Assembly: GCA_937982495.1 (NCBI GenBank)
Contig: CALJLX010000562.1
Span: forward strand, 1-6,931
DNA length: 6,931 nt
Reading direction: 5' to 3'
DNA from: an uncultured Desulfuromonas sp.
GTDB taxonomy: Bacteria > Desulfobacterota > Desulfuromonadia > Desulfuromonadales > Trichloromonadaceae
Of this stretch, positions 1-4,739 are shown one piece after another (positions within the stretch are counted from its first letter, which is position 1; every line of letters begins with the position of its first letter). The position numbers were made by a program, and so were the translations under genes. The notes under the pieces are model-generated. The model did not search any database, had not been told where the DNA came from, and worked only from the letters and a program-made list of their open reading frames with translations.

Positions 1-1055
1 CGGCGCGGCTCGTCCGCGTCGTGCTCATCCTCGATTTCCCCCACCAGTTCCTCCAGCAGATCCTCGGTCGTCACCACCCCGCTCAGGCTGCCGTATTCGT
101 CGACGACCATCGCCATGTGCAGATGTTTGCGCTGCATCTCGCGCAAGAGTTCGTTGACCCGTTTCGTTTCCGGAACAAAAAAACAGGGGCGGATCAGCTC
201 TTGCAGAGCGAAGGAAGTCGAGCGCACGGCTTGCGCCAGCAGATCCTTGCCATGCACGAAGCCGACCACGGCCTCGATTTCGCCGCGATAGACCGGGTAG
301 CGGGAATACTGATGCTCCAGCACCCGCGCCAGCACCTCCTCCCGGGACAACTCCAGATCGAGACCGACCACGCGCGGCCGGGGAACCATCACTTCGCGCA
401 CCTGGGTGTGGGAAAACTCGAAGACGTTGCGGATGAATTCCTGCTCGTCGGGGGACACCGAACCGCTCTCCCGCCCTTCGGCGATCAGATGCTGAATTTC
501 ATCCTTGGTGATGAAGGCCTGTTCGCCCCGGCTTTTGATCCCGAACAGCGCCAGCACGGTCCGGCTCGACAAGGTCAGGATAAAGACCGCCGCGCCCCCC
601 CACCGGGCCAGCCAGTGGATCGGCCGGGCGACGCCGAGGGCGATGCGTTCCGAATATTCCAGGGCCAGGGCCTTGGGCACCAGTTCCCCCAGAATCAGGG
701 ACAGGTAGGCGATGCAGCCGACCACCAGAAAGAGCGAGAGGGGTTCGGCGGCATCGCGCAACAGTTCGAAGGGCGCTTGCTGCAAGAGCGGCTTGATCAC
801 CTCGATGGCGGCGGCGCCGCCGACGGCGGAGGCGAGGGTTCCGACCAGGGTCACGCCGATCTGCACCGTGGCGAGAAAACGATGGGGATCGGCCTGCAAT
901 CCTTCCAGCACCTTCGCCCCGGGCCGGCCTTCGGCGACCAGTTGGGCGATGCGTCCGCGCCGCACCGAGACAATGGCCAGTTCGGCCCCGGCGAAAAAGC
1001 CGTTGGCGAGAATCAGCAACAACACGACCCCCAGTTCCAACCAGAGAGTCTCCAT
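1..1055 (-). CDS. CNNM-CBS transporter-like protein, HlyC/CorC (hemolysin, UPF0053) family, 3' end outside window
   Basis: Inner-membrane protein of the CNNM/CorC family, whose members are linked to Mg2+, Co2+ or Mn2+ efflux and homeostasis. I translated 351 codons from the ATG at 1055 with no stop before the window edge. Residues about 1-180 form the CNNM membrane domain: a hydrophobic N-terminus, then ANGFFAGAELAIVSVRRGR, then LILGELVPKALALEYSERIA. A linker with TKDEIQHLIAEG follows. The CBS pair then starts around REVMVPRPRVVGLDL (about 219-233) and ends with MVVDEYGSLSGVVTTEDLLE and VGEIEDEHD (to about 345). The usual C-terminal CorC_HlyC domain would lie beyond the edge. The start is fixed by a strong AGGAGG at 1063-1068, seven bases upstream. 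It lies 42 bp downstream of the terC-like gene with no terminator between, so the two are probably co-transcribed under the Mn2+ riboswitch. The family is certain. The transported ion is not readable, and the old name 'hemolysin' should not be taken literally. Confidence 0.93.
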   Translation of the reverse strand, partial: METLWLELGVVLLLILANGFFAGAELAIVSVRRGRIAQLVAEGRPGAKVLEGLQADPHRFLATVQIGVTLVGTLASAVGGAAAIEVIKPLLQQAPFELLRDAAEPLSLFLVVGCIAYLSLILGELVPKALALEYSERIALGVARPIHWLARWGGAAVFILTLSSRTVLALFGIKSRGEQAFITKDEIQHLIAEGRESGSVSPDEQEFIRNVFEFSHTQVREVMVPRPRVVGLDLELSREEVLARVLEHQYSRYPVYRGEIEAVVGFVHGKDLLAQAVRSTSFALQELIRPCFFVPETKRVNELLREMQRKHLHMAMVVDEYGSLSGVVTTEDLLEELVGEIEDEHDADEPR

Positions 1056-1062
1056 CTTAAAT

Positions 1063-1068
1063 CCTCCT
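1063..1068 (-). promoter_or_regulatory. Ribosome binding site of the CNNM-CBS gene
   Basis: On the minus strand this reads AGGAGG, a full Shine-Dalgarno core, followed by 7 bases and then the ATG at 1055. It fixes the start. It also gives the second gene its own efficient translation initiation, rather than depending on coupling to the gene 42 bp upstream. Confidence 0.85.
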
Positions 1069-1097
1069 TTTCAGCAACGAAGCAAAAACCGACCCCT

Positions 1098-2108
1098 TCA
1101 ACCTTCTCCCTTTTTCTCCGTCTTTTCCTCCGCCTTGGCCGGACTTCCCGGCACCCAGCCGAGCCGCGCCTCGGCGGCGGCCGTCTCGGCGGGCAGGGCG
1201 CGGGTCTTGACGACCGAAACCAGCATCGAGCCGCCGATGAGCATCGCGGTGACGAGCAGCGCCGCCTCGGTCGGGATGACCTTGCCGAAGGCGGCATTGA
1301 TCAGCATCTTGGCGCCGACCACTATCAGCACCAGCGACAGCCCGTACTTGAGATAATGGAAGCGGTGGATAATGCCGACCAGGGCGAAGTACAGGGCGCG
1401 CAGGCCGAGAATGGCGAAGACGTTGGAAGTATAGACGATGAAGGGATCGGTGGTGACGGCGAAAATCGCCGGGATGGAATCGAGGGCGAAGACCACGTCG
1501 GTGACCTCGACCAGGATCAGCACCACCATCAATGGCGTCAGGAACAAGACGCCGTCGCGCCGGGTGAAAAAACGGTTCCCCTCGTACCCCTCGGTGACGC
1601 GAAAATGGCGGCGGACCAGCCGGACCAGGCGGTTCCCCTCCATGTCCGGTTCCTGGTTGATGGTCGCCAGCATGCGCACGCCGGTGAAGATGAGAAACGC
1701 GCCGAAAAGGTAGATGACCCAGTGGAAGGCCGAGATGATCGAGGCGCCGACCAGGATCAGCGCGGCGCGCATGACCAGGGCGCCGAGGATTCCCCAGAAG
1801 AGCACCCGGTGCTGGTACTGGGCCGGCACCGCGAAGTGGCCGAAAATCAATACGAAAACGAAAATATTGTCGACGCTCAGACTTTTTTCCAGCAAATAGC
1901 CGGTAAAGAACTCGACTCCCGATTCCCGCCCGAGAAAATGCCAGACTCCGGCGCCGAAAAGGAGGGCGAGGAGGAAGTAGCCAAGGCTCAGCCACAAGGC
2001 CTCCCGAATCCCCACCTCCTTGCCGTTGCGGTGCAAAACGCCGAGATCGAGTGCCAACAAAACCAGCACAAACAGGTTGAAGCCGAGCCACATCCACAGG
2101 GTATTCAT
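1098..2108 (-). CDS. TerC/Alx-family integral membrane protein, probable Mn2+ exporter
   Basis: A 336-residue polytopic inner-membrane protein of the TerC family, close in layout to E. coli Alx (about 320 residues). Alx/TerC proteins are associated with Mn2+ export, alkaline-pH response and metal loading of exported enzymes. About nine hydrophobic segments are visible. Family hallmarks are GYLLEKSLSVDNIFVFVLIF (residues 70-89), with acidic residues E74 and D80 inside the membrane, and VEVTDVVFALDSIPAIFAVT (200-219), with E201, D204 and D210. DPFIVYTSNVFAILGLRALY follows at 221-240. The C-terminus is a charged Ala/Glu/Lys tail. The frame stays open upstream to 2243, but I chose the ATG at 2108. 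It has AAGGAG ten bases upstream, gives the hydrophobic start MNTLWMWLGFNLF, and leaves the riboswitch and terminator untranslated. A yybP-ykoY riboswitch upstream independently supports a Mn2+ role. It is the first gene of a likely two-gene operon. Tellurite resistance is a historical family name and not implied. Confidence 0.94.
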   Translation of the reverse strand: MNTLWMWLGFNLFVLVLLALDLGVLHRNGKEVGIREALWLSLGYFLLALLFGAGVWHFLGRESGVEFFTGYLLEKSLSVDNIFVFVLIFGHFAVPAQYQHRVLFWGILGALVMRAALILVGASIISAFHWVIYLFGAFLIFTGVRMLATINQEPDMEGNRLVRLVRRHFRVTEGYEGNRFFTRRDGVLFLTPLMVVLILVEVTDVVFALDSIPAIFAVTTDPFIVYTSNVFAILGLRALYFALVGIIHRFHYLKYGLSLVLIVVGAKMLINAAFGKVIPTEAALLVTAMLIGGSMLVSVVKTRALPAETAAAEARLGWVPGSPAKAEEKTEKKGEG

Positions 2109-2118
2109 CGATTCATCG

Positions 2119-2124
2119 CTCCTT
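2119..2124 (-). promoter_or_regulatory. Ribosome binding site that sets the TerC start
   Basis: The minus strand reads AAGGAG followed by ten bases and then the ATG at 2108. It lies downstream of the U-tract of the riboswitch terminator. It is therefore only transcribed after read-through, and the switch should act on transcription rather than by hiding this site. The spacing is slightly long but acceptable. It decides against the 45-residue longer frame starting at 2243. Confidence 0.65.
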
Positions 2125-2144
2125 GCGTGTTCGCGTCCCGGGCG

Positions 2145-2191
2145 AAAAAAAACCTTTCCCCAGGACATTGGTGAATGTCGTGGACAAAGGT
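2145..2191 (-). terminator. Rho-independent terminator, expression platform of the Mn2+ riboswitch
   Basis: On the minus strand ACCUUUGUCC (2191-2182) can pair with GGGGAAAGGU (2161-2152). This gives nine pairs, one of them G-U, with one G-G mismatch. The stem encloses an inner hairpin GACATT-CACC-AATGTC (2179-2164) and is followed at once by eight U residues (2152-2145, the first of which pairs with the stem). The left arm includes CCUUUGUC (2190-2183), which is also the 3' strand of aptamer helix P1, so the two structures exclude each other. Known yybP-ykoY switches are generally ON switches. I infer that Mn2+-bound aptamer holds P1 closed, prevents this terminator and allows transcription into the TerC gene. 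The pairing is read directly; the direction of switching is inferred. Confidence 0.82.
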
Positions 2192-2298
2192 CTTGCAAGG
2201 CTCGACATGATGTCGCAACTCCCGCGTCCGGGTGAAAATCCACCGTATTGACGAAGCGCGGGCCGGAACCCTTTCCGGATGCTACTCCCCTTTTTGTC
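2183..2298 (-). promoter_or_regulatory. yybP-ykoY (Mn2+-sensing) riboswitch aptamer
   Basis: The conserved elements appear in order on the minus strand: AAAGGGGAGTAGC (5' side, ending at 2281), CGTCAATAC (2253-2245) and CTTGCAAGACCTTTG (2199-2185). The fold matches the family's four-way junction. P1 is GAC..AAAGG (2298-2289) with CCTTTGTC (2190-2183). A hairpin CCGGAA-AGGG-TTCCGG sits at 2278-2263. A helix CCCGCG/CGCGGG (2262-2257 with 2226-2221) carries the CGTCAATAC loop and a distal GGTG/CACC hairpin. A final hairpin CGACA-TCA-TGTCG lies at 2215-2203. In this family the two conserved loops dock and bind Mn2+ at their interface, with Mg2+ alongside. It precedes a TerC/Alx gene, its commonest partner, and runs straight into a terminator sharing P1. 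I have not run a covariance search, but sequence and structure agree at every conserved element. Confidence 0.94.
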
Positions 2299-2305
2299 GG
2301 CGCTT

Positions 2306-2334
2306 ATCCTAACAAGATCCCCGGCAGCGAGCAA
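2306..2334 (-). promoter_or_regulatory. Candidate sigma70 promoter for the riboswitch-TerC-CNNM operon
   Basis: On the minus strand TTGCTC (2334-2329) is separated by exactly 17 bases from TAGGAT (2311-2306). The -35 box is weak (TTG only), and the -10 box matches four of six bases. The predicted first base, about 2299, lies directly before the 5' strand of aptamer P1, so the transcript would start with the riboswitch. That geometry, more than the box scores, supports the call. No other box pair in this stretch is as well placed. Confidence 0.5.
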
Positions 2335-2454
2335 CAGGAAAGTCTCAAGACCCGGCCGGCGCATGCAGGACCGGCGATCCGCTCTGAAAAAGGCCCGACC
2401 AGATCTTGTATTTTTCTTGATAATCCTTTTTCTTCAAGGAGATAGCCATTTTAA

Positions 2455-2477
2455 CCCTTGACCTGAAGGGCTTTTTT
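2455..2477 (+). terminator. Terminator-like hairpin with U-tract, plus strand
   Basis: CCCTT (2455-2459) pairs with AAGGG (2466-2470) around a six-base loop, followed by C and six T residues (2472-2477). It has the form of a short intrinsic terminator reading rightward, but no plus-strand gene precedes it in this window. It could stop antisense transcription from the riboswitch region, attenuate a leader, or be chance. The stem is only five pairs, so confidence is low. Confidence 0.3.
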
Positions 2478-2488
2478 ATGATTATGAT
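2458..2488 (+). promoter_or_regulatory. Possible promoter of the HDOD-kinase / GGDEF-EAL operon
   Basis: TTGACC (2458-2463) matches five of six -35 bases, and TATGAT (2483-2488) matches five of six -10 bases. The spacer is 19 bases, longer than ideal. A second identical TATGAT abuts it at 2477-2482 but would leave only 13 bases. The -35 box lies inside the terminator-like hairpin. A start here would give a leader of roughly 150 bases. No sigma54-type GG/GC element was recognised in the region. Confidence 0.35.
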
Positions 2489-2606
2489 AACCGAAGATTA
2501 AATTGTTCCCGTGAAGACTTCTCCCGAAATAAATATTCAGCAAATCCACCCCCGCCCATTCCGGGAAACCCCGAAGTGGTCTCCGGGCTTGGTTTGAGCC
2601 GAAGCG

Positions 2607-2626
2607 GATGCTTTTTGCCGAGCATC
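2607..2626 (+). other. Perfect 6-bp hairpin immediately upstream of the kinase translation start
   Basis: GATGCT (2607-2612) pairs perfectly with AGCATC (2621-2626) across an eight-base loop. It ends two bases before the probable ribosome site AGGTG (2629-2633). It has no U-tract, so it is not a terminator. It could influence translation initiation or mRNA stability, but a six-pair stem of this kind can also occur by chance. Confidence 0.4.
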
Positions 2627-2642
2627 AAAGGTGCCGGTGGCC

Positions 2643-4739
2643 ATGATCCTGGAAGATCTGCGCATCGAGAGGATTCCGTCCGTTCCAGAGGTTCTGGTGA
2701 CGCTCCTCAAGCTGTGCCATAAGCCCCAGGTCGAATTCGAAGAACTGGCCCGGACCATCGAACAGGAACCCGCCCTTTCCGCAAAAATCCTCCACCTCGC
2801 CGGCACCGCCTGTTACCGCCAATGGGCCGAAGTCACCCAGATCCGCCGCCTGCTGGTGGTCCTGGGACTCGACACGGTGCGCCGACTGGCCCTGACCAGC
2901 GCCGTTCACCAGTATTTCAGCCAACTCTCCCCCGGGCATGAAAGTTTTACCGCCGCCCTCTGGCTCCGCTCCCTGCTCTGCGCTAACCTGGCTCGCGAGC
3001 TCGCCCGTCTGACCGGCTATCCGTCCCCGGAAGAGGCCTATCTGGCGGGCCTGTTGCACCGTATCGGGCAACTGGTGCTGCTGGAGAATTTTCCCGAGCC
3101 CTACCAGGACATCCTTTTCATGGACGAGACCGAGGCGCGAATCGAGCAGGTTGAAAGGGAGCGTTTCGCGACCACCGGCGCCGAGGTCGGTGCCGGGCTC
3201 CTGCGTCAATGGCCGACGTCCCCCTTTCTGGCCGATGCCGTGCGCTACCAGAATTTCCCGCAAAACGACCTGAGCGAAAGCCCGCCCCTGGTCAAACTCC
3301 TCAACCTGGCGACGCGTCTGAGCCGCGGTACCAGCGTCGCCGCCCGCCCCCCGACGGACCTCGACGATCAACTCTTCGGCCTCAACGCCACCCTGCTTGC
3401 GGAACTCTTTCACCGGACCCGGGCGGAGGTGCTGGAAACGGCAAGGGGCTTTGGTATCGACCTCGGCACCGGTCCCCGCCAGGATCCCAGTCCGGCCCGT
3501 CGGGAACTGGCCGACTACGCCCGGAACCTGGCCCTGCTCGGCGGAACCCGGGCCATGCGCCCGGTCGGCCTCGACACCCGCGCCGCCTTCGAACGGATCC
3601 GCCGGGATCTGGCCCTGGTCTTCGCCCTGGACGAGGTCGAGTTCTTCCTCTGCGACGCCTCCGGCGAGCGACTGCTCGGTCAACCCTCCCCCTCCCGTCC
3701 CGCCTGCACCGGATTCTCCCTGGATTGGCGGCGTTCCGCCAGCCTCCTTGGCCGTGCCTTGCGCGAGGAGCGGCCGCTCTCTTCCTTCGACCGGGACAAC
3801 GGCGAAACGGAAGCCCTTGTCGACGAACAACTGCGCCGCCTGCTGAAGACCCCTGGGCTGTTGGTGCTCCCCCTGATCGCCGGGCAGGTTCCGCTCGGCG
3901 CGGTGGTGGCGGGAATCCCCTCGCCACGCCGCCAGCCCTTGGCCGAATGGGCTACGGGCCTGCACCTCTTCGCCGGACAACTGGCGCTCCTGCTCCTTCA
4001 GGTCCGCGAAGCCGAAGCGGCACGAGATGCCGAGGAGAGCGCCGGCCGCCAGTGGCGCAACCTGGAAGTCCGCAAGCTGCTGCACGAGGTAAACAATCCC
4101 CTGGCCGTCATCACCAATTACCTGCATGTCCTCGGCCTCAAACTAGGGGAAGGCGGGCCCGTGAAGGAACTGGCCGTTCTGCGCGAGGAACTCGCCCGGG
4201 TCGGGGATCTGCTGGCGCGCTTCAAGGATCTGGAGCACCCCCCCGCCCAAGGCGAAGAGCGGCTGGAGCTGAACCGGACCATCGCCGATCTTTGCGCGAT
4301 CTTCGCCGACGGACTCTTTCAGGGGAAAAAGATCCGTGCCGAATTCGATCGGGACGAGAGGATCCCCCCGCTGGCCCTGAGCCCCGGCGCCTTGCGCCAG
4401 GTGGTGATGAACCTGGTCAAGAATGCCGCCGAAGCCCTCCCCGAAGGGGGACGCATCCACCTTGCGACCCGCGACCGGATCCACAAGAACGGCACCCTCT
4501 TCGTCGAGCTGCGCATCGGCGACAACGGCCCGGGCCTGCCCGAGCAGGTTCTGAACGGTCTCTTCACCCCGGTCGCGAGCGCCAAGCCGGGGCATGCCGG
4601 TCTCGGACTGAGCATCGTCAAACAGCTGCTCGACCAGCTCGGCGCCGAGATCAGCTGCGCATCCAGTCCGGAGGCCGGCACACGTTTTCAGATCCTCCTG
4701 CCGCGCACCCTGCCCCGGGAGGCGCCCGCCCATGACTGA
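2643..4739 (+). CDS. HDOD-GAF sensor histidine kinase, cytoplasmic
   Basis: A 698-residue soluble kinase that should autophosphorylate on His and pass phosphate to the adjacent receiver protein. Residues about 5-215 are an HDOD domain, from IPSVPEVLVTLL to the AYLAGLLHRIGQLVL helix (132-146). A connector leads to a GAF-like region at about 290-450. HisKA follows with the H-box LLHEVNNPLAVI (phosphoacceptor H481). The HATPase_c domain has an N-box NLVKNAAEAL (590-599), G1 IGDNGPGLP, an F-box-like LFTP and G2 GHAGLGLSIVK. No signal peptide or membrane segment is seen, so the input is cytosolic. The ATG at 2643 is preferred because AGGTG at 2629-2633 lies nine bases upstream. In-frame GTGs at 2631 and 2637 are alternatives. 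The stop overlaps the next gene by 8 bp, which implies translational coupling and a cognate pair. The classic HD dyad reads His-Arg (H139-R140), so hydrolase activity is not expected. Domain assignments are firm, except that GAF rests on general pattern. The signal is unknown. Confidence 0.93.
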   Translation: MILEDLRIERIPSVPEVLVTLLKLCHKPQVEFEELARTIEQEPALSAKILHLAGTACYRQWAEVTQIRRLLVVLGLDTVRRLALTSAVHQYFSQLSPGHESFTAALWLRSLLCANLARELARLTGYPSPEEAYLAGLLHRIGQLVLLENFPEPYQDILFMDETEARIEQVERERFATTGAEVGAGLLRQWPTSPFLADAVRYQNFPQNDLSESPPLVKLLNLATRLSRGTSVAARPPTDLDDQLFGLNATLLAELFHRTRAEVLETARGFGIDLGTGPRQDPSPARRELADYARNLALLGGTRAMRPVGLDTRAAFERIRRDLALVFALDEVEFFLCDASGERLLGQPSPSRPACTGFSLDWRRSASLLGRALREERPLSSFDRDNGETEALVDEQLRRLLKTPGLLVLPLIAGQVPLGAVVAGIPSPRRQPLAEWATGLHLFAGQLALLLLQVREAEAARDAEESAGRQWRNLEVRKLLHEVNNPLAVITNYLHVLGLKLGEGGPVKELAVLREELARVGDLLARFKDLEHPPAQGEERLELNRTIADLCAIFADGLFQGKKIRAEFDRDERIPPLALSPGALRQVVMNLVKNAAEALPEGGRIHLATRDRIHKNGTLFVELRIGDNGPGLPEQVLNGLFTPVASAKPGHAGLGLSIVKQLLDQLGAEISCASSPEAGTRFQILLPRTLPREAPAHD
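4717..4722 (+). promoter_or_regulatory. Internal ribosome binding site for the GGDEF-EAL gene
   Basis: GGGAGG lies inside the 3' end of the kinase gene, nine bases before the ATG at 4732. With the ATGACTGA overlap of start and stop, it suggests that terminating ribosomes re-initiate at once and keep kinase and regulator in step. Confidence 0.7.

Larger units (their letters stand above)
2299..2642. other. Divergent intergenic control region between the two operons
   Basis: No convincing gene is seen here. Short open frames on the plus strand (around 2248-2461) run antisense to the riboswitch or its promoter and have no good ribosome site. The region contains the minus-strand promoter (2306-2334), a GC-rich hairpin GCCGG/CCGGC (2355-2359 with 2371-2375), and an AT-rich stretch from about 2401 to 2540. 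It also holds a terminator-like hairpin (2455-2477), tandem TATGAT hexamers (2477-2488) and a hairpin at 2607-2626 just before the kinase gene. The plus-strand transcript therefore probably has a leader of 100 bases or more. I compared that leader with the GEMM (c-di-GMP) and other common riboswitch motifs and saw no match. Confidence 0.6.

Noticed and set aside
21..2174. 717-codon open frame on the plus strand covering the left half
   Set aside because: It is antisense to two well-recognised membrane-protein genes and part of the riboswitch. Its product is rich in Gln, Asp, His and Gly with no recognisable domain, as expected from the complement of GC-rich coding DNA.
2109..2243. 45-residue N-terminal extension of the TerC protein (ATG at 2243)
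   Set aside because: It would translate through the aptamer and the terminator and place a Cys/Arg-rich stretch before the first membrane segment. The ATG at 2108 has an AAGGAG and matches the family N-terminus.
2312..2409. Inverted repeat ACAAGATC (2312-2319) / GATCTTGT (2402-2409) flanking the minus-strand promoter region
   Set aside because: An eight-base match separated by more than 80 bases is about what chance gives in a few hundred bases, and the arms are too far apart for a typical operator.
2477..2490. TATGATTATGATAA considered as a Fur- or MntR-type operator
   Set aside because: It is a direct hexamer repeat rather than the inverted repeat expected for those regulators, and it resembles -10 elements more closely.
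2520..2630. GEMM-type c-di-GMP riboswitch before the kinase/GGDEF-EAL operon
   Set aside because: This was attractive because of the c-di-GMP gene downstream. However, the conserved GEMM core segments are absent on the plus strand, and the local hairpins do not form its fold.
2625..4127. 500-codon open frame on the minus strand, and a 508-codon frame at 3209-4735 on the plus strand
   Set aside because: Both overlap the HDOD-GAF-kinase gene in other frames. They encode low-complexity Gly/Gln/Arg- or Pro/Arg-rich products with no family motifs. High GC content suppresses stop codons in these frames.
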